This document shows, one piece after another, positions 16,886 through 25,393 of a stretch of 41,146 bases of DNA. How positions within the stretch are numbered: position 1 is the first letter of the stretch; the number at the start of each line of letters is the position of its first letter. The notes below the pieces were generated by a model. The model was not told where the DNA came from. It searched no databases and saw nothing but the letters and a program-made list of their open reading frames with translations. This DNA comes from Lentisphaeria bacterium (GTDB lineage: Bacteria; Verrucomicrobiota; Lentisphaeria; Victivallales; Victivallaceae): the NCBI GenBank assembly GCA_017504585.1, contig JAFVQX010000001.1, positions 1-41,146 on the forward strand, in the 5' to 3' direction. The position numbers and the translations under genes were made by a program.

Positions 16886-18115
16886 ATGATTTCTATGAAG
16901 ATGTATGATTGTATTGTTGCCGGTGCCGGGGTCAGCGGTTTTGCGGCGGCTCTTGCCGCCCGCCGTGCCGGAGCCAAAGTGCTTTTGCTGGATAAACTTT
17001 CTTCGGTTGGCGGTAGTGCCGTTTACGCTCTTACTGCATTTTTAAGCGGCTGGCCGCTGCCTAAACGGGCGGGCGGCATTGCCGATGAATTGCTGCAGCA
17101 ATTGGAAGAACACCATGGTCTGGTCTGGCGGGGCAATGCGGTTTTTGATGAAAATATCATGCAGCTCGTTATGCTGGATATGCTGCGCGATGCCGGGGTG
17201 GAAACGCTTTTCAATGCCATTGTGACCCAAGTTGAGTCTTGCGGCAGAGTGATAAAAAGTGTAACCGTGCAGTGCGGTTCGGAAGCGATCACACTGAATG
17301 CCAAAAACTTTGTGGATGCTACCGGCGACGCCAGTTTTTCCGTACTTGCCGGAGCCGATGTAATTACGCCTGATTCGGAATTGAGCATGACCAAAACCTT
17401 GATGTTCAAGGTGCATAATGTTAAAAATTTTGACAAAGCAGCTATTTGCCGCAAATTCCGGGAAAAGCTCCCAACCAAAAAGTTCCCGGTAGCTATTCAG
17501 GATCGCTTTATGGGTACCAATATGATGCGGGACGATGTGGTGATCCTCAACCTGACCGCAGTTGCCGGCGATGCCGCCGACCCGGTGCAATACAACGCCA
17601 TGCACGAAGAGCTTTTGCGTCAGATACCGGAGGTCGTAAATTGGCTGAAAAATGAGTTTGAAGAATTTGCCGATTGCTCCATAGCCCAGATCGCCCCCAT
17701 GATGGGGGTGCGTTATACCCGCAGTATCGTCAGCTGCCGTCAGATGACCATGCATGATGTATACAACCCCGAACCGCCGGAAGAGGTGGTGGCACTTTGC
17801 GGCAGTTACATCGGCGGGCATTATGTAAAATGTTTCAACTCGCCCTGGAGCAGCCGCGTTACCGGCAAACTGGCAGTACCTTACGGAGCGATCCGCAGCA
17901 GGAGTTTCGATAATCTGCTGGCAGCCGGGCGTATAATCGGCGTGGAACCGGAGCTGATAAGTGCCGTCCGGCTGAATGTAAGCTGTATAGCCTCCGGGCA
18001 GGCCGCCGGATGTGCCGCCGCGCTGGATATACCAGATTATGAGGTTTTGCGCAAAGAATTATTGCGGCAGAACTGTCTGCTTGCAAGAGATGATTCCCCA
18101 AGTACTGAAAAGTAA
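16886..18115 (+). CDS. FAD-dependent oxidoreductase (FAD_oxidored type)
   Basis: A 409-residue flavoprotein. The N-terminal dinucleotide-binding motif is DCIVAGAGVSGFAAALAARR with the acidic end of beta-2 at LLLDK. Other family blocks are VDATGDA (about 144-150), GVRYTRSI and the late AAGRIIGVE. The fold matches FAD-dependent oxidoreductases common in Planctomycetota and Lentisphaerota glycan clusters; the electron donor is unknown. There is no export signal, so it is cytoplasmic. It starts nine bases after the second pseudopilin. The ATG at 16886 is used, but ATGs at 16895 and 16901 are alternatives. A clear full-length paralogue lies at 31804-32988, also beside a pseudopilin. Confidence 0.85.
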   Translation: MISMKMYDCIVAGAGVSGFAAALAARRAGAKVLLLDKLSSVGGSAVYALTAFLSGWPLPKRAGGIADELLQQLEEHHGLVWRGNAVFDENIMQLVMLDMLRDAGVETLFNAIVTQVESCGRVIKSVTVQCGSEAITLNAKNFVDATGDASFSVLAGADVITPDSELSMTKTLMFKVHNVKNFDKAAICRKFREKLPTKKFPVAIQDRFMGTNMMRDDVVILNLTAVAGDAADPVQYNAMHEELLRQIPEVVNWLKNEFEEFADCSIAQIAPMMGVRYTRSIVSCRQMTMHDVYNPEPPEEVVALCGSYIGGHYVKCFNSPWSSRVTGKLAVPYGAIRSRSFDNLLAAGRIIGVEPELISAVRLNVSCIASGQAAGCAAALDIPDYEVLRKELLRQNCLLARDDSPSTEK

Positions 18116-18116
18116 A

Positions 18117-18274
18117 GGCTCTGTTCCCAATACGGGTAGGTCAGTAAAAATCTTTATGATCAACTTTTGTATTGGAACTTTTTTAAAACTTGAATGGCAT
18201 TTACCTATTTGCAGAGCAAATAGATAAATGCCGGGAAAAGGTTTGGAAAAAGGGGGTCCCTTATTGGGAACAGA
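18117..18274 (+). repeat. 155-bp MITE-like element, family 1, complete copy
   Basis: Perfect 13-bp terminal inverted repeats, TCTGTTCCCAATA (18120-18132) and its complement (18262-18274), continue inward with GGG/CCC after one mismatch. Inside is a long hairpin: arms 18196-18212 and 18216-18232, 17 bases each, one C/A mismatch, three-base loop. A second, inverted copy lacking one end is at 25225-25360. There is no coding capacity, which fits a non-autonomous element. Confidence 0.75.
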
Positions 18275-18288
18275 ACAAAAGTAAAAAA

Positions 18289-18316
18289 TTGAAATTTTCA
18301 AGATAGGTTTTATAGT
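18289..18316 (+). promoter_or_regulatory. Predicted promoter of the beta-helix gene
   Basis: TTGAAA (18289-18294), a 16-base spacer and TATAGT (18311-18316). A GTGAGGTG ribosome binding site (18328-18335) and ATG at 18342 follow. It lies immediately right of the repeat element, so the beta-helix gene can be transcribed apart from the pseudopilin-FAD operon. Confidence 0.5.
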
Positions 18317-18341
18317 ATAATATAGCTGTGAGGTGTAAAAA

Positions 18342-20867
18342 ATGAGATTGCTGATCGTTGGATTGTTGTGTTGGGCGTTTATGCTCAACGGTGCAGAATT
18401 AAGCAAATATAAAACCGGTAAAAACAGTTGGGGCGATGCCCTTGCTCAAGCTGTCGCCCAGGAGCGGGTAGTCTATATACCCGGCGGGGTCTATGAGCTT
18501 GATACCCCCCTTGTAATAACCAGAGATGTCGCTTTGATCCTGCAAGATGGTGCAACCCTTGCAACCAATAAAAGTCAGCTTTTCATCCTTAAAAAAGGCA
18601 AACTTGTCATTGAAGGCAGAGGTATACCGGCAATACTGCGTTCATCGGCGGCACCGGAGCAGAAACCTGCCGGAGAAAACCGGGTGTCGATCATTGATCT
18701 GAATGGTGTATCTGTCGGGGCAAACCCGTCGCTGGAAGTAAAAAATGTTGAGTTTCATGCTTACCACGGCATTGACGGCTTCCGCAGACTTCCGACAGTA
18801 GATGTAAGCGGCAAAAGACAGCCTTCATCCGACCGGATCGAAAGCATCGTTATCGAAAACTGCCGTTTTTTCACCCCCTCATACGGTATCGGCATACGCT
18901 GTAAAGAACTGGGTTCGGCAAGGGTGGAAAATTGTCTGTTTGAGGGCGTTGGCTACCCCATATTTCTTTCGTCGCCCATCCACGGCGGGGCGATCGTGCG
19001 GGGCAACATACTCCGGAAGTTCGGGCTTACAGGTATCCAGATCGGCAAAGGCGGGCAGATCTCCGAGGGATGCACTACTCACCTTTCCAGCGCCATCGTT
19101 CACGACAACCAGCTTTTGACCGGCGGCTTGGGCAATACAGAAAAACACTCCTACACCCACGGCATTTTGATTTACGGACACAATGTTTCCGTGCAGGGCA
19201 ATGTGGTGCGCGATGTAAACCGCGGCGAACCCATACCCGGCAAAGATATCGGCCGCCAGTTCCGCACCAAAGATGGCAAAGTATTGAACCGGAACTGGAT
19301 CTTTGAAAACGGTAAACGCCGTCGTCTGGCAGGTGCCGCGATCTATCTTAAAGCCAACCGTGCCGTGGTGCAGGGCAATATTTGCACCAATTCCGGCTGG
19401 CGGAGCGTTATTGAAATCAAAACCGGCGGCAAAGAGCATTTTGTCAGCGTGGTTAATAATATCGTAGACGGCAGCGCCCTCAATACCGACGACAGCTTTG
19501 GCTTTGAGTGCAACAGCGGCCGCTCGCTGTGGGCAAACAATATGGTTTTCAATATGCCCCATCAGGCATTTGTGGTACGCAGCGGTTACGAAAACACCTT
19601 TATCAACAATGTTATAGTAAATTCTCCGGTGGGGTTTGCCCTTTCCGGCAATGCTCCCGGGTATCAGGAGTTGATTTCCGGCAACCGCTTTATCAATGTG
19701 GAACACCCCGTGGCGGTGGATGGAGTCAAAAAGAGTCCGGGCATGGCGCCGGATGTGCTGACTCTGCCCCCCGCTCAACTGGCGGAAAATCAGGAGTTGC
19801 CGGAACCGGGAGAAGAGATCGCCGGACGCATTTTTGTTAAAGGTACTAAATTTTACTGCTGCGTAAAAATGGGCAATGAGTATGTTTATATGGAGCTTGC
19901 CGGTAAAGTCATACCCAATAAAAAATACAAAGTCGTCGGCAAAGAACTGCTCTTCAACGCCGATCAATCCGGCAGGGAAAAAAGCGATAATGCCCTGCTG
20001 AATGATCCCCTGCACCCCGGCTGGCAATCGACATTCTATTCGGCACGGGAAGAAAAACTTTATGCTCAAGGCAATGCCACTTTTGATACAAAAAATTTCA
20101 AAACCGGCAATCGCTCGCTGAAAATCTGTATGACTCAAAAGCCCGGCAGCTGGAAGTTGCGGCAGAATGTAACACTCAAACCCGGTGCCCGCTACCGCGC
20201 GACTGCCGTAGTCAAAGGCGAAGAACCCTTGAATTTGCGTCTGGAAGTCCGGCCCAATGTGGGCAGAAGTTTTATCAAACGGGCAGCGGATACCCAAGAG
20301 TGGCAGACTGTAACAACAGATTTCACCAACCCCAAGGGGAACACCCGGGCGGTCTTCTCGGTGTGGAGTTCCAAAACCAACATGCACAAAAACGCCTGGG
20401 TGGATTCGGTTTCGCTCAAAGAAATCGTTGATGAAGCTGTTGTTGCCCGGCAGGAGGCCGCCGCCGCCCGGAAAACAGTGGGCAAGGAACTGGCGGGCAG
20501 CAAGTGGAACTCGCCCCAAGGCGTTGAACAGCTTCAGGCAGACAAAACTGTAACATTCAAGCGATCTGCCGGTAACGGCAATGCACTTATTTCGCAAAAA
20601 GTCAAACTGCAAAAGGGCAGATCCTACCGGGCGGTCATGCAGATAAAAAGCAATATTCCCGGCAGCCGTTATTCGGTACATGGCAGATTTGACAACGGTC
20701 GGCTGCCGCTGACTTTGACAGGAGAAAAAGATGGAATAATTTTTCTGCAAGGCGATTTTACGGAAGTTGAACCGAAAAAATACAGCCAGATCAATTTATG
20801 GATAAACAATTTTGCCGCCGGAGAAGAAATAACGATCTGCGATTTTTCGCTGAAAGAACTGGAATAA
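18342..20867 (+). CDS. Secreted right-handed beta-helix protein with CBM-like tail
   Basis: An 841-residue exported protein. Residues 1-18 form a signal peptide (LLIVGLLCWAFMLNG, cleavage near AEL). Residues 25 to about 470 form a parallel beta-helix of the pectate-lyase / glycosyl hydrolase 28 type, seen in stacked repeats such as SIVIENCRFF, SARVENCLFEGVG, AIVRGNILRKFG and VSVQGNVVRDVN. About 560-700 (GNRSLKICMTQKPGSWKLRQ) resembles a CBM4/9-like beta-sandwich, and a second similar module runs 720-841. Such proteins are polysaccharide lyases or hydrolases acting outside the cytoplasm; I cannot identify the catalytic residues, so the activity is open. It is followed after 19 bases by a PocR-AraC regulator. 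Confidence 0.8.
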   Translation: MRLLIVGLLCWAFMLNGAELSKYKTGKNSWGDALAQAVAQERVVYIPGGVYELDTPLVITRDVALILQDGATLATNKSQLFILKKGKLVIEGRGIPAILRSSAAPEQKPAGENRVSIIDLNGVSVGANPSLEVKNVEFHAYHGIDGFRRLPTVDVSGKRQPSSDRIESIVIENCRFFTPSYGIGIRCKELGSARVENCLFEGVGYPIFLSSPIHGGAIVRGNILRKFGLTGIQIGKGGQISEGCTTHLSSAIVHDNQLLTGGLGNTEKHSYTHGILIYGHNVSVQGNVVRDVNRGEPIPGKDIGRQFRTKDGKVLNRNWIFENGKRRRLAGAAIYLKANRAVVQGNICTNSGWRSVIEIKTGGKEHFVSVVNNIVDGSALNTDDSFGFECNSGRSLWANNMVFNMPHQAFVVRSGYENTFINNVIVNSPVGFALSGNAPGYQELISGNRFINVEHPVAVDGVKKSPGMAPDVLTLPPAQLAENQELPEPGEEIAGRIFVKGTKFYCCVKMGNEYVYMELAGKVIPNKKYKVVGKELLFNADQSGREKSDNALLNDPLHPGWQSTFYSAREEKLYAQGNATFDTKNFKTGNRSLKICMTQKPGSWKLRQNVTLKPGARYRATAVVKGEEPLNLRLEVRPNVGRSFIKRAADTQEWQTVTTDFTNPKGNTRAVFSVWSSKTNMHKNAWVDSVSLKEIVDEAVVARQEAAAARKTVGKELAGSKWNSPQGVEQLQADKTVTFKRSAGNGNALISQKVKLQKGRSYRAVMQIKSNIPGSRYSVHGRFDNGRLPLTLTGEKDGIIFLQGDFTEVEPKKYSQINLWINNFAAGEEITICDFSLKELE

Positions 20868-20886
20868 AAACATATATTCCCAAGCT

Positions 20887-21765
20887 ATGGAATCGACATT
20901 TACCCCTGTAAATCTGCCCGGATATAATAGCCGGGAGTATTTTGTGCAAATCTGGAACTATCTGGAAGATTTGCATAAAATCCACATAACCATCCACGAT
21001 CACTCCGGCAGTCTGCTGCTTTCCGACGGCAAATTATTGCGGCTGCATGGCAATATCCACCGCAGCGGATACTGCAGTTATTGCCGGGAAAAATTCCACC
21101 GGCATTGCATCCAGCATTGCGCCAAAGAAGCCATGCAGAAAGCCTCCGAAGCCGAGGGCCCCATGCTTTACCGGTGTTACGCCGGGGTGGTGGAAGTGGT
21201 GATGCCGCTTTTCTGGCAAAATGTGCATGTGGCAACGATTTTCGGCGGCTCCTTCCGGGATGCGGACTTTGCAGTGCCCGACTCCTGGGATAATCAGCGG
21301 AAAGCGTTATACAACGATCTGCCGGTGTGGTACCGCAGCAAATACCCGGTCATTGTGCAAGTGCTGGAGCTGTTGGGGTCAGCGGCGCTGGTCTGGGCGG
21401 ATAAAGAGCGGAACACCCTGAAAGATGAAAACAGCCGTCGGCAGATCATCGAAGATTTTTTCCGGAAAAAGCTGACATCCCAGGATTGCACGCTGGAGCT
21501 GTTGGCAGAAAAATTGAATTTATCAACTTCCCGCACCAGTCATGTTTTGCAGGAGGAATTCCACAAAAGTTTCAGTAAACTGTTAATGGAAGCCCGGGTC
21601 CAGCGGATCTGCGATCTGCTGGAAAATACCTATCTGCCTTTGCGGGAAATCGCCCGGCAGACCGGCATGAGCAACGAATATTACTTAAATCGTATTTTCC
21701 GGCGGAAAATGGGCATCCCTCCGGGGAAATACCGCAACTGCCCGCTGAAAAAAGAAGAATGCTGA
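20887..21765 (+). CDS. PocR-sensor AraC-family regulator
   Basis: A 292-residue regulator built like the one at 24186-25091, with which it shares ITIHDHSGSLLLSDGK (or close variants) and GNIHR near residues 34-59. Sensor cysteines are C63, C66, C74, C78 and C97 (YRCYAGVVEVVMPL). The AraC double helix-turn-helix covers about 190-288, including LREIARQTGMSNEYYLNRIF. It lies 19 bases after the beta-helix gene and probably shares its transcript, so it may autoregulate that unit. It converges on the Gfo/Idh/MocA gene at 21829-22938. The ligand is unknown. Confidence 0.88.
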   Translation: MESTFTPVNLPGYNSREYFVQIWNYLEDLHKIHITIHDHSGSLLLSDGKLLRLHGNIHRSGYCSYCREKFHRHCIQHCAKEAMQKASEAEGPMLYRCYAGVVEVVMPLFWQNVHVATIFGGSFRDADFAVPDSWDNQRKALYNDLPVWYRSKYPVIVQVLELLGSAALVWADKERNTLKDENSRRQIIEDFFRKKLTSQDCTLELLAEKLNLSTSRTSHVLQEEFHKSFSKLLMEARVQRICDLLENTYLPLREIARQTGMSNEYYLNRIFRRKMGIPPGKYRNCPLKKEEC

Positions 21766-21828
21766 ATTTCAATACCCTGCTCCCCGACAGCTTGCGTACA
21801 ACAGGGCGTATTTGATGACTCTTTACGC

Positions 21829-22938
21829 TTACAGCGCAGCAAACATAACATCCCACGCTTCGGCTAAACCTTTATTCAAACGCACGCCTTTTTCGCCGAT
21901 GGTGTATTGCTCCGGAGCAAGGGTTTTGACTTCGGCTTTTTTATACAATTCTTCCATAAGCATCACATGTTTTGCGGCGATCTCCGGCGTGCAGATACGC
22001 TGACTGCGGTCGGTAAGGCATTTGATCACCGCTTCAAACATATTTCGGTGAGCGGCGGCACAGGTTACAGTAAATTCCGGCAGCACATTGCCGTCAGCTC
22101 CGGCAACTTGCCAGGAGCCGCTTTCGTTGTAATATACCGAACCATTTTCGCAAGTAAAGAGTATTTGCGGTGAACTTGCTTCCGCACAGCAATGGGTGAA
22201 CATGGCGGTGACCGGAATATCGCCGGCGGCAAAACGGACGATGCCGGTATCAAAATTTTCAATATCTCTTGAGCGGGAAAGTTCGGCAGCAGTAAGCTGG
22301 GGCGTTGCCGCTTCGTCGCGGCTTTTGCCGGCAAGATAAAGCACGATATTTATGTAATGGGCAAAGGCGTTGCAGTAGGGCGAATCCAATATTTGCGAAT
22401 GTCTGCCGAAGATTTTCCCTGCCCAGTAATTGCGATCGTAATAAGCGTCGCCCCGGGGCCAGCGGCCCATAAGTTTGACTTTGGTGATCTTGCCCAGTTT
22501 GCCGGAAAGCAGCAACTCTTTGACTTTCTGCAAAGCCGGTTCGTAAAAATGCTGATACCCCACGGCGATAAAGCGGTCGGTTTTGTTCCGGGCAGAAATC
22601 ATATTTTCCACGGCAGCCAGAGAGCCTGCCAGCGGTTTTTCCACCATAACATTGCAGTTGTGTTCCAACGCCTGAATGGTCAACGGTTCGTGGCTTTCGA
22701 TGCCCACGGGCAGACATACCAGATCAAAATCCACACCCAAACTGTAAAGTTCGTCAGCATCTTTAACGATCCTGACATTATGCTTTTGCAATGTTTCGAT
22801 ACGCTCCTGCCACTTTTCGGGAGCAAATTCGGCGGCGGCAACAAAATCAATGCGGTTTTCTTCTGCCAGACGGCACAAATTTTCCACATAATTGTAGCCG
22901 TAACCGCCAACCCCGACAAGTGCAACTTTTGCTTTCAT
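21829..22938 (-). CDS. Gfo/Idh/MocA-family oxidoreductase
   Basis: A 369-residue NAD(P)-dependent sugar dehydrogenase-type protein. The Rossmann motif is LVGVGGYGYNYVENL (G9-x-G11-G12-x-G14), and the family-defining E100-K101-P102 is seen in VMVEKPLAG. The C-terminal alpha/beta domain follows (KVKLMGRWPRGDAYY). The ATG at 22938 lies about eight bases after AAGGAG. These enzymes oxidise or reduce sugars, inositols or sugar acids in the cytoplasm; the substrate cannot be told. It is related in family, but not closely, to the Gfo/Idh/MocA protein at 23197-24189, and a long hairpin (23054-23175) separates the two. Confidence 0.87.
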   Translation of the reverse strand: MKAKVALVGVGGYGYNYVENLCRLAEENRIDFVAAAEFAPEKWQERIETLQKHNVRIVKDADELYSLGVDFDLVCLPVGIESHEPLTIQALEHNCNVMVEKPLAGSLAAVENMISARNKTDRFIAVGYQHFYEPALQKVKELLLSGKLGKITKVKLMGRWPRGDAYYDRNYWAGKIFGRHSQILDSPYCNAFAHYINIVLYLAGKSRDEAATPQLTAAELSRSRDIENFDTGIVRFAAGDIPVTAMFTHCCAEASSPQILFTCENGSVYYNESGSWQVAGADGNVLPEFTVTCAAAHRNMFEAVIKCLTDRSQRICTPEIAAKHVMLMEELYKKAEVKTLAPEQYTIGEKGVRLNKGLAEAWDVMFAAL

Positions 22939-23053
22939 AAAAACATCTCCTTATTGTATACTAATGTACCAGATTTTGTAAAAATTGAAATGTTGAATTA
23001 CATAATTTATGATAAAAAACATACAAGTAAACGCCAAAACCATAGCAAGCCGC

Positions 23054-23175
23054 CGGTGGATACAGCGTGCGGCAATGTCGAGTTTTGCAATGCCCTGCCC
23101 GAGGGCGTGTACCTTTGTACTCAACCGAGGTGCAGGGTTGAAGCAAGGCTCGAGATTGCCCGCGATGTGCCACCG
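23054..23175 (-). repeat. Long imperfect hairpin between two oxidoreductase genes
   Basis: Arms 23054-23098 and 23132-23175 pair along most of about 44 bases: CGGTGG with CCACCG at the base, then CGGCAAT/ATTGCCCG, TCGAG/CTCGA, TTGC/GCAA and CCCTGC/GCAGGG. The apex has GTAC/GTAC. It is GC-richer than the adjoining spacer and non-coding. No second copy is in the window. It may be a palindromic mobile element or a structured RNA; it also lies just after the stop of the gene at 23197, where it could end that transcript. Confidence 0.55.
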
Positions 23176-23196
23176 TACTTTGCTTGCTCACACAAG

Positions 23197-24189
23197 TCAG
23201 GACAATAATTTAATTTCCTGATTTAAGTCTGCTGACTTCTGGGCGGTCAATGCTGCCCGGGTAACTTGCAGAGTCAAAGCCGTTTCGGCTTGGGCGGCGG
23301 CCGGATCACTCGCCAACGCCCGCACCATTTCGCCAAAACAGCCCACCGGCGGCGTTTTCAGCTCGGGATAGCTTGTGCAGTCATCGGTCATCAATTCCAC
23401 TTTGCCTTGAGCTGCTTCGACAATGCCCTTTTCGCCCACCGCCCGCAGCCGGTCGTCGCCATGAGTGGGGGCGCCCGATGGACGCATAAAATCGATATCC
23501 GCCGAAGCGATAGCTCCGGAATCCAGCTCAAAGATACAATGAGCGGCGGTTTCCAGCGTGCCGCGGCTCTTTTCGCCATAATGCTGCAACGCCCTTACCT
23601 TGCGGAACTTGCCGGCATTGCAGCAAGCGATCCAGTCCACGGCGTGGATACCCACCCACGGGATAGTGCCGCCATAGGTACTGCGGCAAAAATAGTATTC
23701 CGGGCGGTTGCCGATCTTGTAGGATTTCCGGGTATAAATAAGTTTGACTTTACCGATCATTCCCGAATTTATGATTTCCAAAGCGGTGTAAAAGGGCGGC
23801 TCAAAACGAATGCCCATCATGCCGTAAAGTACGCCGTTGTACTTTTTTACGGCAGCTTCCAAATCATCCAGTCCCTCCAGCGTGATGGCGGCGGGTTTTT
23901 CAGTAAAAACCGCTATGTTGCGCTCAATGGCATATTGGCACATAAGGGCGCGTTCTTCAAAAGGTCCGCCGATCACCACAATATCCGGTCTGACTTTATC
24001 CAGCATGGTCTGGTGATCGCCGAAAAGCTCCGGTTCCGGGAGCTTGAGTTCCTTCAAAGCCCGAATTGTCCGCTCCGGGGGGCTACCCCCGGCGGAAGCG
24101 GCGGCAACTACCTGACATTGGGGGAGTTTGGGCAGATCTTCAAAAAGATAATTCAAGTGGCCCAAATTGCCGGTTACTGCAATTTTCAT
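23197..24189 (-). CDS. Gfo/Idh/MocA-family oxidoreductase
   Basis: A 330-residue member of the family, shorter than the common 350-400. The N-terminal nucleotide loop is the variant VTGNLGHLNYLFED rather than GxGxxG. E97-K98-P99 is present in VFTEKPAAIT, and the segment GGTIPWVGIHAVDWIAC carries the His-containing active-site region of these dehydrogenases. The ATG overlaps the stop of the PocR-AraC gene at 24186-25091 by four bases, so regulator and enzyme are translated together. That pairing suggests the regulator's ligand is related to the enzyme's sugar substrate. Binding of NAD(P) through the altered loop is inferred. Confidence 0.83.
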   Translation of the reverse strand: MKIAVTGNLGHLNYLFEDLPKLPQCQVVAAASAGGSPPERTIRALKELKLPEPELFGDHQTMLDKVRPDIVVIGGPFEERALMCQYAIERNIAVFTEKPAAITLEGLDDLEAAVKKYNGVLYGMMGIRFEPPFYTALEIINSGMIGKVKLIYTRKSYKIGNRPEYYFCRSTYGGTIPWVGIHAVDWIACCNAGKFRKVRALQHYGEKSRGTLETAAHCIFELDSGAIASADIDFMRPSGAPTHGDDRLRAVGEKGIVEAAQGKVELMTDDCTSYPELKTPPVGCFGEMVRALASDPAAAQAETALTLQVTRAALTAQKSADLNQEIKLLS

Positions 24190-25091
24190 ATATTCTTTAT
24201 ATCCTCTTTTTCAACTGTTTCTGCCTGTCGGGCGGCGTTGCGGTAACTGCCCGGTGTCATACCGGTCGCCCGGCGGAAAACTCTGCTTAAATAATATTCG
24301 TTACTGAAACCGCAAAGCTGAGCTATCTTCCCCAGCGTCATTTCAGTTGAACTCAACAGCTGACAGACCCGTTCTATCCTTACTTTATTGAGCAATTCGC
24401 TGAAACTCTGATTGAATTCCTGCCGCAGAATGTGGCTGGTGCGGGATTGGGAGAGTTCCAGCTTGTCTGCCAGATTTTTCAAACCCAGATCCGGCGTGGA
24501 CAAATTGCAGCGGAAAAACTCCTCGATCACCGCCTTGCGCCCCCGCAAAGCATTGCCGGAGCTGAACCGTTCATTTTCTGCCAACGCCAGCAGTGCTGCG
24601 CCCAGCATTTCCAATTCCCGCAGATACAACGCCACATTATTGGGCCGCCAGACCGGCAGCGCGTTATAGAGCTGACAAAATTTTTTAGGACATGCCGCCG
24701 GAAGTTTCAGCTCCGGATCCCGGAATGTTCCGGCAAAGATCGTTGCCAGATGTTTGCCGCGCCGCCGCAAAGGCAGCACCAGTTCCATCGCTCCGGCATG
24801 GCAGCGGCTGATAAAGGGCTTGCCGCTGCGGGCGGCTTCGGCGGCGATCTGCCAGCGGCAATGGTCGACGCACTGGTTGCCGTGATACTCCCGGTTGTAA
24901 GTGCAGAAGTCGCAGCGGTGGATATTGCCCTGCGGCCGGAGCATCCTGCCATCGGAAAGCAGCAGACTGCCGGTGTGGTCGTGGATCGTTATGTAAAGAG
25001 CATACTGCTGTTCCACAGCCTGCCACAACTCTATAAAATAGTCCCGGTCATGGGTTATCTGCCGGGGTACAGGAATAAAAACCGACTCCAT
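24186..25091 (-). CDS. PocR-sensor AraC-family regulator
   Basis: A 301-residue PocR-AraC regulator, closest in the window to the protein at 20887-21765 (shared ITIHDHTGSLLLSDGR, GNIHRC, HILRQEFNQSFSELL-type and GFSNEYYLSRVFRR segments). Sensor cysteines are C60, C63, C74, C78 and C97 in the SRCHAGAMELVLPL block. The AraC DNA-binding region covers about 190-290. It is the first gene of a two-gene unit with the Gfo/Idh/MocA oxidoreductase, overlapping by four bases. Upstream lie a hairpin (25141-25179) and a MITE-like repeat. No strong Shine-Dalgarno is seen before the ATG at 25091. Confidence 0.88.
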   Translation of the reverse strand: MESVFIPVPRQITHDRDYFIELWQAVEQQYALYITIHDHTGSLLLSDGRMLRPQGNIHRCDFCTYNREYHGNQCVDHCRWQIAAEAARSGKPFISRCHAGAMELVLPLRRRGKHLATIFAGTFRDPELKLPAACPKKFCQLYNALPVWRPNNVALYLRELEMLGAALLALAENERFSSGNALRGRKAVIEEFFRCNLSTPDLGLKNLADKLELSQSRTSHILRQEFNQSFSELLNKVRIERVCQLLSSTEMTLGKIAQLCGFSNEYYLSRVFRRATGMTPGSYRNAARQAETVEKEDIKNI

Positions 25092-25140
25092 AAAATAGCT
25101 GCCAACTTACATTTTTCTGTTTAGCTCTGGTACTTGAGGA

Positions 25141-25179
25141 GGGGAAAAAGACCTTTTGCTGGATCGGTCCTTTTTCCCC
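25141..25179. terminator. Bidirectional-looking hairpin between repeat and PocR-AraC gene
   Basis: GGGGAAAAAGACC (25141-25153) pairs with GGTCCTTTTTCCCC (25166-25179), with one bulged base and a 12-base loop. It could stop transcription from the lyase operon or act in the leader of the regulator gene. The arms are A/T tracts capped by G/C, so no separate U-tract is needed to call it a stem, but terminator function is not proven. Confidence 0.4.
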
Positions 25180-25224
25180 CGACTCAACTTGTCCCGCCAT
25201 AGCCTTGGCGACGGCGGAACTCCA

Positions 25225-25360
25225 CCCCTTTTTTCCAAACCTTTTACCGGCATTTATCTTTTTGCTCCGCAAAAAGATAAATGCCATTCAAATTTTGAAA
25301 AAATTCTCAATGCACAGGTATATCTGTCATTTTTTTCTACCTACCCGTATTGGGAACAGA
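25225..25360 (-). repeat. MITE-like element, family 1, truncated inverted copy
   Basis: Inverted partner of the element at 18117-18274. The end TATTGGGAACAGA (25348-25360) and adjoining CTACCCG are kept. The hairpin is perfect here: arms 25249-25265 and 25269-25285 (GGCATTTATCTTTTTGC). Compared with the first copy, one pair near the loop has swapped A-T for T-A while staying paired. Similarity stops near 25225, so the other terminal repeat is missing. Confidence 0.72.
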
Positions 25361-25393
25361 GCCTTCTGTTTAAAAATCTATAATGCCTCTTGC

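Noticed and set aside
18879-20750. 623-codon minus-strand open frame
   Set aside because: It mirrors the beta-helix gene, which has a signal peptide and repeats; no start signal or domain on the antisense side.
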